From: Tubiluchus corallicola
Taxonomy: Eukaryota > Priapulida > Priapulimorpha > Priapulimorphida > Tubiluchidae
Reading direction: 5' to 3'
Length of the DNA stretch: 64,000 nt
Assembly: GCA_030141605.1 (NCBI GenBank)
Contig: JAQGDQ010002367.1
Span: forward strand, 558,501 to 622,500
The notes under the pieces are model-generated. The model worked only from the letters and a program-made list of their open reading frames with translations, was not told the origin of the DNA and ran no database searches. Shown here one piece after another: positions 25,902-35,892 of this stretch. The translations under genes and the position numbers were made by a program. How positions within the stretch are numbered: position 1 is the stretch's first letter; every line of letters begins with the position of its first letter.

Positions 25902-26214
25902 CAGGGCCGGCCCACTGGGCAGTTGCCCGCGAGCCCCACGAGCACAGGGACCCCATGTTATTCTATGTATGTGCTTTTCAATGTTTATGTTATATTGTTA
26001 AAACGTTTGTGTTGATTAATGTCAAGTAATTTGCTGTACTGCACGTTACTTTCTGTTTTAACACTGATTTTGCTGGAAGTACCAATACAATAAATATACG
26101 TTTAATTTTATCGACCATTTGCATTTTTAGTCCTGTGACTTACTGTGTAGGTAGAGGGCCCAGTGTGTAGGTAGAGCTTTGCCCGGGGGCCTACAATGCT
26201 GTTAAGACGGTCTT
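25902..26214. mobile_element. Non-autonomous hAT-like element, 313 bp
   Basis: Flanked by an exact 8-bp duplication GTGGTCAG at 25894-25901 and 26215-26222. The left end CAGGGCCGGCCC is a common hAT-type terminus. The right end, read inverted, starts AAGACCGTCTTAACAG and is only loosely similar. The interior holds GCCC-rich segments near both ends and no transposase. Confidence 0.75.
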
Positions 26215-27750
26215 GTGGTCAGAAACTGCCACATTACCAGAATACAGCTGAGCTTTTTTCACTATCGCCAACAAGCGAAATTTCAAATATGCTATTCTTT
26301 GGTGTCCAGCATCCAGGGTTTAGTTAGCTAATATCCAAGACTGCTAATTTGAACAATGAAGACGGCTCCTAGATAAACTGGGTACTACTTATCTAATGTT
26401 GTCTTTTCATTTACAATCTCTGATTGTCTAACGGCCTAGTCCGTCTTCTTTATCTTACTTCGCATGTTTATTATATGCAAAATATATAATATTTCGACAA
26501 AATGCGTAAATTCAAAGTTGGTTCAAATGAACTATGTAGTAAGATACAAATTGCATGTTAGTAGGGATCATTTTCCAAACTTACGGATTATAGAAGCAAA
26601 TAACATAATAGATAAAACAAAAAGAAACGAACAATAACGAAAGGATGTTTTTCATTTCACGGTCAGTTACTGCCCGTCACACACAAACGTTTTCTGAAAA
26701 CTAATTTTGCCCTCCAAAGTTCTTAATTAATTTATCTACGCACCAGTAACTAAACAATTTTACACTTTTATTAAGGAACAATAAAGAATATAATGTGCAA
26801 TGTACAGGTGCTGAATAAAATTCAGGCGTTCGAGTTCAAGCGTCTGCGCAGTTTAATATTAAAACAAACAAACGTGACATAGCAAAATCAAGATGAGTTG
26901 AAAATGATCTTCACACTTTATCAACTCTTTCTTTTGCGCTTCAAAAACGATTCCTAATGTAGGTATGTGACATTCATAAAGTCAAAGCGACAACAATGAG
27001 CTGATATAGTACCGTAATAGCGTCAATCTGGGACTAGGTCATTCCGTTACACTGCAAATTCTGCTCTGATACCAACGCCCATACAACACCAGAAAATTTG
27101 CTAATTATTTCAGACTCTGCAAGCCCCTGTCTCTCAGGTGATTATTGACGAGTGAAGGGAACAAAGCATGAAATTAACTACAACAATGATGAAAAAGAAT
27201 TGACTTCAAGGTTAAGACATTAAGCGCATGGTTACACGTTCTTTGTTTGCAAAGGTTTTACTTAAAAAGTAATAATCAAGTTACTGCTTTTCATCATCGT
27301 AATGCTGTTTTGTTTATCCCATAAGACTCGTCACACAAGGCAGCATTGATTATAAGGATATAGTAAAAAAAAGTAAAGATATTGAATGCATGTCCACAGA
27401 AAAATGAAATTCGTATAACTAATTTGTTAATTTTCAAGAAACATTTTTTGGAGAGAATTCCATACATCAGAAGCCCGGAAAAGAAATCGGATATATAAGT
27501 AGCTGTTCTACATTTATATATGTCCAGGGTAAACCTACGGTACGCTGCAGAAGGATGAGTACTATGAATAAACTGTGGGGTTTTTGGAAGCAGTAACGAC
27601 ACCTCAACGAAAGTAACGATCTTAATAGAAGTAGCCTAAATAATAGATAAAATAGATAATAATGGATGCCATAGGAGCCAACTTTGATGATCAAGGGATT
27701 TCAACAGGGTTGATCCTTGATTAGAGCCTATTCCGTTCATTCCAATCAAT

Positions 27751-27844
27751 ATTCTGTTCTATTCTATTCTATTCTATTCTATTCTATTCTATTCTATTCT
27801 ATTCTATTCTATTCTATTCTATTCTATTCTATTCTATTCTATTC
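27751..27844. repeat. (ATTCT)n pentanucleotide array
   Basis: About 18 nearly perfect ATTCT units. The unit resembles the ATTCTTATCTT-type ends of local LINEs, so it may also derive from a retroelement tail. Confidence 0.95.
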
Positions 27845-29457
27845 CTGTCTAGCCCAGTCAGTTCCACTTCATTCTGTTTTCTTCAGTTCTAATCCATTCC
27901 CCACATTTTTCATAAATTTTATCCGTGCCTTTCTGTCTTCAGCTATTTTCTATTCAGATGGCACGCTGCGATCCGAGCAACTCTTCACTACTACTACTAC
28001 TTCTGCAAATTTCGATGACTTATTCTGTTTCAAGGGTTTTCTTAACTGTTAATGAAAAATCATCTCAATAAAGAAAAAAGAAATGGTGTTTATTAACTGT
28101 GTCTCTGTGCATTTTTCTTTTCTAAATTTATCTTTCTTCAAGTTGGATATGTTTTGTAGCGTGTTAATATTAAGAAACGGAAAATTTTTGAATTCGGCAA
28201 TTTTATGTGATTTTTAGGTTACTCTTTTGTGATGCACCTTATAAATAGATTTGTTTCGCCGTGAAGCCGGTCTCGTTCTCATTCTCGTTCATGTAATAAG
28301 TTTTTTGCCAGTTTTTACATTGTAACGACGATAGAGTATTCTAACTTTGTATTCTAAATTTTTAAGATAAAACGGACACTGTGTTGACAACGCTACATGG
28401 CTTTCAAATAACACATTCGCGAAATGGATTCCCTGACAACAATAAAAATTTAGCGTTCTAAACAGCATATTATGGTAGCTGGGCAGAAAAAATTAAAGCA
28501 GTGAATAACCCAATGCTTCACATTCCGGATTAGTTTTCTTTTTAAGTTTTCACCTGACACAATCGAGTTTTCTTCTTTTAATTAACTGTGGAATAATTCG
28601 TTAATTGTACCCAGTCTCATAATTAAAAATTAAATTTACGTTTTCCTAGCGGTGCTAAAACTGCAATTGCGTCTATTTACATTTCTAACAATCACTAATT
28701 ATACTACCATTATTTCAAACGGTATAGTTAATGCTCTGCTCTCATAATCATAATTTCAACAGACATTCCATTGGTTGCAATTGCTTGGCATTTAGTTCAC
28801 AGTAATGAGAGTAACTGCTCACCCGTCACCCCAGGCGAATATTTCTCCGAACAGATCGGTCATTCCGAATCACAATAGCCATTGTCCTTGGCATGAAAAC
28901 TAACTATTGTTTATTACTTGATTGTCAAATAAACAGCCAACTTGCTAAAATTCAACTGAAAAAAGAAACAAAGGCATCTGATTTGGAGAAATAATGTTTT
29001 TTCTTACGCTAAATTATACGTTTATTTTGCTATGAATAAATATCACTGATCTAATTATCTTCCTACCGAGAAAATCAAGGCTCTGATCAGTGAGCGAGTG
29101 ATTCGAAAATGCTATTAATGTTCCCTACAGAAAATTTCAGCAAGGTAAACAATAATAAACTAGATTTTAGCAACAATAAATTTACAAGTTCAACTCTTAA
29201 TTATTCTTTACTACAATTATTGAATTATAACACTCAATTAAAACTTTAATTTCATGGCTGCATAATCTTAAAAAAAATCAACTATATGTAACAATAATTA
29301 TGCATTTTAGCGATTGAAAGTGTTTTATACTATGGAAAGATATATATTACATGCAATCTTTCTATGTAATCGTTTTACCTGCAAAATTTCTATAAGCTGG
29401 TTTTCCCCATTTACAAAAACAGGAGAGGTTAATTTTTTCCAAACAAGAATGTGAAGT

Positions 29458-29523
29458 CATTGGGAGAGTACAAGGGAAGAGATAAACCTACATTGGGAGA
29501 GTACAAGGGAAGAGATAAACCTA
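29458..29523. repeat. Perfect 33-bp tandem duplication
   Basis: Two identical 33-bp units beginning CATTGGGAGAGTACAAGGGA lie head to tail at 29458-29490 and 29491-29523. Perfect identity suggests a recent slippage or repair duplication. Confidence 0.9.
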
Positions 29524-29806
29524 TTTAACGTAACGTTACCATTTTTATAGTGCCAACGTTCTGACGGATGGCATTCAAAAACAAATGAGGTCTTTTGATC
29601 AATTATTTTTTTATTTTTTACAATCTATTGCGATTTCTATATCGTAGGTTGTAAAATCGTACTGCTTCGTAATCCTGCGTGGTTATTCTTATGTGGTCGG
29701 TATACGCATACGAAAGTTTTAAAACTCTCGAACCATTAGCCCGACTTTTGGCTTCGATGTAGCGTCGTACAGAATTGTCGATTAACGAACATAAGTTAAA
29801 ATGGTA

Positions 29807-30845
29807 CGGTAAAAATGGCACAGGAAAACATGTCACAAATGAAAAAGTAGGTAAAATTAGCACAGGAAAAATGGCACACTTAGTAATATAGGTGATTAGG
29901 GTTAGGGTTATAGTGGGGTATAATTATTTTAGTTATTTTTACCTCTGCCAAGGAAGTTATGCTTCAACACAGTTTGTTTGGTTGCTTTTTGTCTATTATG
30001 ACGGTAATCTTATTATGCAAACACTATATAAACCTTTCCAAGATCGTGATTAACCACAGTTTTTCAGTGTCTCTTTTGTCCTACCCGCAATGGGTAATAA
30101 TTGGTAAAATAAACCGTTATGGTTTACAAAATTCTGGCAATCATCGTCATAATTAATAGACGATTTCCTTGAAACTTTGTGAATACATGTGAGTATGGAG
30201 TGACAAAATGGGAATCTTTTCGCCGGTTCTTCTTTCGCAAAACTCGACCGGCATCACGTATAAAAACGTTCGTGGAGCACTTCATGCAGGTCTCAGAGGG
30301 AGTATTTAGTATTTCTTTTTTTATTATCTCCATCAGGACACACAACTGCGAGTTCGTTCCAGGTTCCATTTGGAGAAAATCTAGCTTGAAAAAATGTGTA
30401 ACACTGTCTATAGCCTTTGCTTATTAAGGTGTATGGCCCTGTAAGTGGAGTTGATACGTATATATTTGTCAGTCTATTACGGCGGCTAAATTTTTATTAC
30501 GACGGCTAAAATTAATGTTAAAAAGGTAGGTAAACACTATGTGGAACAGTCGTGCATTATTGATTATAAATCCATTTAATGAACAAACATTTTGTGAGTC
30601 TTTTGCTTGTCTATATAATACCGTTACGTGGTAAGTTGTTGTATGTTTGCTTGTTTATCTTTAGTTAAATTTTTTAATCAAAAGAATTAGACCAATAAGA
30701 TTAGGATTGTTCGGCTTTGACAGAGATCTGCTTCCTACTGAGTGCATTCTAGTTCTATTATAGAAATCAATCGCATTAAAAAAACATATTACCATTTTTT
30801 CTTACCGTCCCATCTGTGCCATTGTTTCCTGTGCCATTTTTACCG
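29807..30845. mobile_element. Candidate TIR element (~1.04 kb) with GGCACAGGAAAA ends
   Basis: The left end CGGTAAAAATGGCACAGGAA (29807) and the right end, read inverted, share about 20 bp. Inside the left end ATGGCACAGGAAAA-like units recur and a short ATTAGGGTTAGGGTTA run follows at about 29895. No transposase is recognised, and target duplications are not clear, so the boundaries are provisional. Confidence 0.45.
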
Positions 30846-31097
30846 CGCACCCGTATTTACGTATTAAATCGTATTAGATGTTCGTAGGTATTCGTGAATG
30901 CTCGTGGGTGTTCTTTGTAAGGGTATAATGTAAACTCTGCCCTCTGGTAAGCATCACAAGCCAAACCGTTACCTGTTTTCTCTGTCAATCTGTTTTTTCT
31001 GACGGTCGATTCCAGGAAAAAACCTGCATGAACCAAACTGATGCGAAACTGATGCTAGATTTCTCAACACTTCAGACTGATATAACTGAACATGAAT

Positions 31098-31236
31098 AAA
31101 AAAGTCACAGACAAAAGTCACAGGAAAAAAGAAACAGCCCTTATCCTAACCCTAACTCTAGCTAAAAATAATTGCCACTTATTTCCTGTGACTTTTTTCC
31201 TAGCCAAAATTGTGATTTTTCCTGTGAGTTTATTAC
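31098..31236. repeat. Short inverted repeat with GTCACAGGAAAAAA units
   Basis: AAAAGTCACAGGAAAAAAG at the left is mirrored by TTATTTCCTGTGACTTTTTT and TTTTTCCTGTGAG at the right, flanking a short TTATCCTAACCCTAACTC stretch that resembles telomeric repeats. The repeats resemble those of the 29807 element. Confidence 0.5.
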
Positions 31237-31404
31237 TGGTCACCATTCTGAGAATTGATTAAAGTAATCACTAGTTAGCGTAGATTAGTAATCACTTAAA
31301 ACTAGACTAATGTATTTTCAGTGATACTGATGAAAGTCTGAAACAAAAGTATTTCTCTAAATTTAAGTAGATTAGAAGAGAGAATAGAGAAGAAGAGTAC
31401 AGTC

Positions 31405-31570
31405 ATGAGGCAGGCTCTTTGCCCTGAACTATGGCTAGACATAACTTTGAGGCACCTAACAACAGGATTCAGTTACAAATCATTGATGCAGGACATTCAG
31501 AGAGCTCACAACACAATTTCTTCCCTTTTGCTGAATATACCACAACGTTATAAATTTATAAAAAAAATAT
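31405..31570 (+). mobile_element. Harbinger (PIF-like) transposase N-terminal fragment
   Basis: The frame opening at 31405 contains LWLDITLRHLTTGFSYKSL and then a segment ending N-T-I-S-S-L. This matches the helix-turn-helix-like start of PIF/Harbinger nucleases, where a pattern like E-R-L-x-x-T-L-R-x-L-A-T-G-x-S-x-x-S-L precedes S-T-I-S. The frame stops soon after and the DDE catalytic part is absent, so this is a relic. Confidence 0.55.
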
Positions 31571-31639
31571 AAGATTTTATTTTAACGCTCACGTTTCGAA
31601 AAAAGCTTCGAGAGCTGCTAAAAGCTGTTTAAAACCCGT

Positions 31640-33060
31640 GTTGATTGCAACAGACGACAAACTTGAATGAGAACTGGCTGCGATTAAAGCTGGTAATAGT
31701 AAGCTTCTCATTGGATACTTTTACAGTCCACCAAATGCTTATGATATTGATAACTATTACTACATACTATATTGAAACATTGAGCATTGAGCATTTGCCA
31801 TATTTATATTTGCGGGGACTTTAATTTGAATTTTGAGCTACTGAGTGACAGACTTTGTGCGTGTGACCAATTATCGAATATACCTTGAAGGATGATTTAA
31901 TATGAGCTTCAGGCAGATCGTAATTGAACCATAGATGAGACTTAAATGCTGACAGTGAATTCAGACGCTCGCTTTTAGATCTCTCATTCATCAGTTCATC
32001 AGTTTCATCAATTAGCAATTATTCAGCGGGTGCTGAGACGGGTCACTTAACTTTAGTTGTCACTGTGGTATTAACAAGAAAGGGAAAAAAGTTGTTGATA
32101 GAAAATTCCTAGATTCTAGCTGTGCTGACTTAGTTGACTTCCGGCCACGGCTTTCTTTAGTAAAGAGCTCAATGCTCTGACTCAATGCTGGAACTTATAG
32201 CAGGATATGTTTTTATCTCAGTACTGTATTCTACAATCGACAACTTTTATGATTGAGTACTAATTACAAGTATTTTCGTCAGTTATATTTGGCAGTCAAA
32301 CACGTTCGACAAAATACTAGACATGATACATCTGTTGCTACCATAGTGCGCTCCATAACAGGCAGCCTTCGTTTTATATTTTTGTTAATAATGGTTTTGA
32401 ATGGAACACACTGCCATTGCCTGTAAGATTACCCACTTCTTATAGTTACCCACTATCTCTATTTCAAACAACTAATGCAGGCTTACAAATAATAAGGCGA
32501 ACCTAATGGTAATAAGCTGGGTAGTTGGCTGTCTTTTTTATTTTTGTTTATTCAATTATTCTGCTGTAACTCTTACTTGCACCGTTTATAGGTGCGTGCA
32601 CATTTTCCAATTTATTCCTTTTACACCATTGTAATTATCACTTTTACATTATTTCTTTTTCTAATTTATGTAAAAACTTCATTCCATCTTGTATGTTTTA
32701 CGCAATTGCTAATATTTTATTGATTTCAGTTTTACACCTAATTTATTTATGTAAAATTCAAACATAATTATAGGATATGCGTTCTTATTTTAATTTCTGT
32801 TTGTCTTGTGTTTCTAAGTTCTTATTAAGCTTATCAACTTACATAGTTTCTTTTTCTAGTTCGTGTAAAATTTTATATCATCTAGTGTGTTTTGAATTTT
32901 TGCTACTTTTGTTCAGCTTCATATTACTTCTTTTTTCATGCAGATAGGATACGCTCCTATTTTCATTTCTGTTCATTTTGTGATTTTAAGTTTTACTAAG
33001 TTTTATCTGCTTCGCATCGTCTTCTTTCTAATACATATAACTATGCTTATTTTAAGTTAT
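31640..33060 (+). mobile_element. Decayed LINE: endonuclease piece, RT tail and repeated 3' UTR
   Basis: 31685-31760 encodes KLLIGYFYSPPNAYDIDNYY and 31805-31836 encodes ICGDFNLNF; the P-P-N and G-D-F-N motifs are those of the AP-type endonuclease domain of non-LTR retrotransposons. At 32355-32480 a segment with NNGFEWNTLPLPV fits the W-N-x-L-P end of the polymerase. Most of the reverse transcriptase between them is missing. The following AT-rich DNA contains two diverged ~190-bp tandem units (about 32643-32840 and 32841-33017), probably the 3' UTR. Many stops. Confidence 0.65.
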
Positions 33061-33984
33061 GAGTGTAATTTTTAATTTTAATGTGAGTGGTCAGACTTCC
33101 TTCCAGTGAAAGACAACCATGGTATTCCGACTGTGTTATGAACAGTTTACTATACATGAATGTTTACCTAGTATTATGAATAGGTACTGTAAGTACTACG
33201 GGATGGGAAAGCCACACACCTGTCCTTCAACAAATGCATAAGTTGGAAACCAGGTTGTCGTCCTAGTTTTATTTCGACGGCTTCAGTCGGCACGTTTATA
33301 GCTATGAAGTAAAGACGTTTGCTCTGTACGTGTTACCTGCGGACTATGTAATGTGTTGCAGTTTGGCATTTAGCATTTTATATAGCTGTGATTACAGTTA
33401 AAGGACAGTAACGTTTTCGAGCAGTCTAGATACGTTGTGATACATTTTGTGCACTATCGGAGTTTACAGCCAAATGGATACTTGGGACAATTTGCTTAAG
33501 CCGTTATGGAGTTACTACTGTTCATGTGGAAGGTTGGACTGAATATCACCGCCTAAATTTACCTGATGCCAGCTTCTGAGAAAGTTAAACCATTCTTGAT
33601 GTTGCCTCACCTACCCCACCTACTAGACAGTGTAGACTTCGTTTCCAGTGACGTCACCAGTGATTATGTGGCATGCCAAGACGTTAATGGACAGTGAACC
33701 ATCTCAGCGTGGACAGGTTTTTCGGTGTACCTCCCAGGGAAAGGGTAATTAGTGAGTAACTAGTGTATTAGAATCTAATTTGTTTATCTCTAGTTGGGTT
33801 TTGCCTCGTATTTATCTGATTGATTTTGAAAATTATCTTTTTGATCATATCATCACAAATTTGTTAATTAAATTTTGATCGTTCTTTATACACAAAATAT
33901 GTATCTTGGAGTGCGTTTTTTGAAGTATTTGAATAGTAAAAACATTATGAATAGTTCACACTTTGTTAGCTAAACACAATAACG

Positions 33985-34138
33985 ACAACTCAAGACCGAC
34001 ACTTAAGATCCCACTCGTGATTCGAACCCATATCTTTTGTCTCAAGGTACGCCCCGTAGAGGTACCAATGAGAAACTGATTCAGTTTCTAAACTACTAAC
34101 GTCTGTGTACTACTACCTCACCGCTCGGCTAGGAGTAC
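33985..34138 (-). mobile_element. tRNA-derived SINE (Leu/Ser-type head)
   Basis: On the minus strand CCTAGCCGAGCGGTGAGG is a good RNA polymerase III box A of the leucine/serine tRNA type, and ATGGGTTCGAATCACG about 95 bases later is a good box B. The would-be acceptor arms do not pair, so it is a tRNA-derived repeat and not a tRNA gene. Confidence 0.65.
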
Positions 34139-34509
34139 TAGTTTGGGAATTGTTGAGGAAAATCTGGTTATAAAGAACAGAAAACCAACAGGTAAAACCC
34201 GGCGTCACAGACTGCTTTAACCAAGAACTATTAATTTTTGCTTATTTTACTACCATCTTTTGTAAACTGTATTAGTTCATCAATAACATAATTAAAAATG
34301 ATAAAAAGTATAATAAAAAGAATTTTATAGTAATTTTTATCCTTGTTTGAGAATGAAGTCATCATTTCAGTGTTTGCTAGTAAACGGCCCAGACTTCGGA
34401 TTATCTCTAAATAAGTTCAGTTGATTATATGGTTATTAATGATTAGTATTCTAATTATTATTACTTTAAATATTTTTTGTTTTTATTAGGTTAGGTTAAT
34501 AGGCAAGCA

Positions 34510-34615
34510 CTTCGACTTAAGTATGCGCTTGGAGAAGTTAAGCAACACTGTGCCTGGCCTGCAAATGGATTGGTGTCCTCCGGATTCAGTACTCGCTCTA
34601 GGGCGGCTTGATTTA
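34510..34615 (+). mobile_element. 5S rRNA-derived repeat (SINE3-like) or 5S pseudogene
   Basis: GAGAAGTTAAGCAACACTG, then TGCCTGGCC, then GGATTGGTGTCCTCCGGATT follow the order of the 5S internal promoter (box A, then the box C region GGATGGGTGACC-CCTGG). The 5' third of 5S rRNA is unrecognisable and several paired positions differ, so this is not a functional 5S gene. Confidence 0.6.
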
Positions 34616-35892
34616 CCCGTAATTATATCCAGCTACTTCTCTGAGAAAATACACATTCAACATGCCTAGCAGCTTATTATTTCATCTTCCTATCACAATT
34701 AACTGCCCAACACTAAGTAGGATTCAATGCTGAATTTCAGTTTTCTATGTACTGAAATGTATACTCATGACAAAAGCAATGAGCAGCATTATTTAAAGTT
34801 CAATAGGCCGCTTATGCAAGCAAATTTTATTATCATATTCGTAAATGCCAAGGTCGGTGAGTGTTGACTTGGTATACTATGTTAGCAAGTCTACGGCTTT
34901 TAACGAACATATAAGTAAACAGTAGGCGCATTTGCGCAGTATAAAAGTTATATTATAAAACGTTAACTCCAGAAAAATCGAATAAAGCATCAGTAACTAA
35001 AGAACAGTTATATCATTATTTCAGCATTGTATCATAAATGCTAGCACAAATTTCTTGACTAATTCTTCTACGTCTGAGCAAGGTATGTATGTTTAATTGC
35101 GTATGCATGAAAATTAGTAGATATTTCTTAACCTAAAAACACTATACTCATTATTTTGTAGGTTGCTTTTGTTAATACGATGATTTTACATGACAAAATG
35201 AGAAGACTTGGCATAATCGACTGCAGTCCTAACACTAAAGTGATCAAGTCCCAAACATTTTGGTTGCAGTTTTCCACTTGACTTTTTAAAAAAATGAATA
35301 TTTTAGCACTTTTAATTTAGATAAAACTTGCCTGTCAGAAAATCATTTTCTCAAAATTGTCTTGTGCTGTGCACTAAATTAGTCCAATTTGCCAACTCTC
35401 CTAGCAAAGAAAAGTTGCACAGAAAAGGCAGCAAATTGTTAATAAGCAATCGTAGTTTTGATACAATGTTTAACGAATTACATTTTTACTTTATTTACGA
35501 ATGAAACAATACTTCCGTTTCAAACCACCAATAGGTGAAATAAAAAAACTGAAAAAAACTTTTGAGCTTAATTAATAATTATTTCAATTTCAATTAATAA
35601 ATATTTCAAAAGTTTATTTGCTACAACAGTATATATATTTGTCTAGAATGTATATATTTAACTATATAACCTAGAACTAATTGTTTTGTTAGCTTTTAAA
35701 CCAAGTAAAAAAACAGAGTTAGGAACTTGGTACTCGCTACTTGAACTCGAGTCGAAAAATTGACACTTGGATTTGATTTGAGATTCGATCAGCTTGCTAA
35801 TATACTATACTATATATATAGTATATATTCGTAAATAAAGTATATAAATCACATACTTTCTTAATAGATCAAGATAAGTTACCGATACCAAA

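Larger units (their letters stand above)
20969..35892. other. Repeat-rich intergenic region
   Basis: About 15 kb between the ZP and tetraspanin genes with no gene I can support. Recognised contents are listed separately: a CTGT array, a hAT element, an ATTCT array, a TIR element, a Harbinger fragment, a LINE with 3' tandem repeats and two small-RNA-derived repeats. ORFs at 24497-24956 are open for up to 108 codons but show no recognisable family. Confidence 0.6.

Noticed and set aside
33120-33760. Possible solo LTR starting near TGTTATGAACAG
   Set aside because: No matching second LTR, primer-binding site or target duplication could be found.
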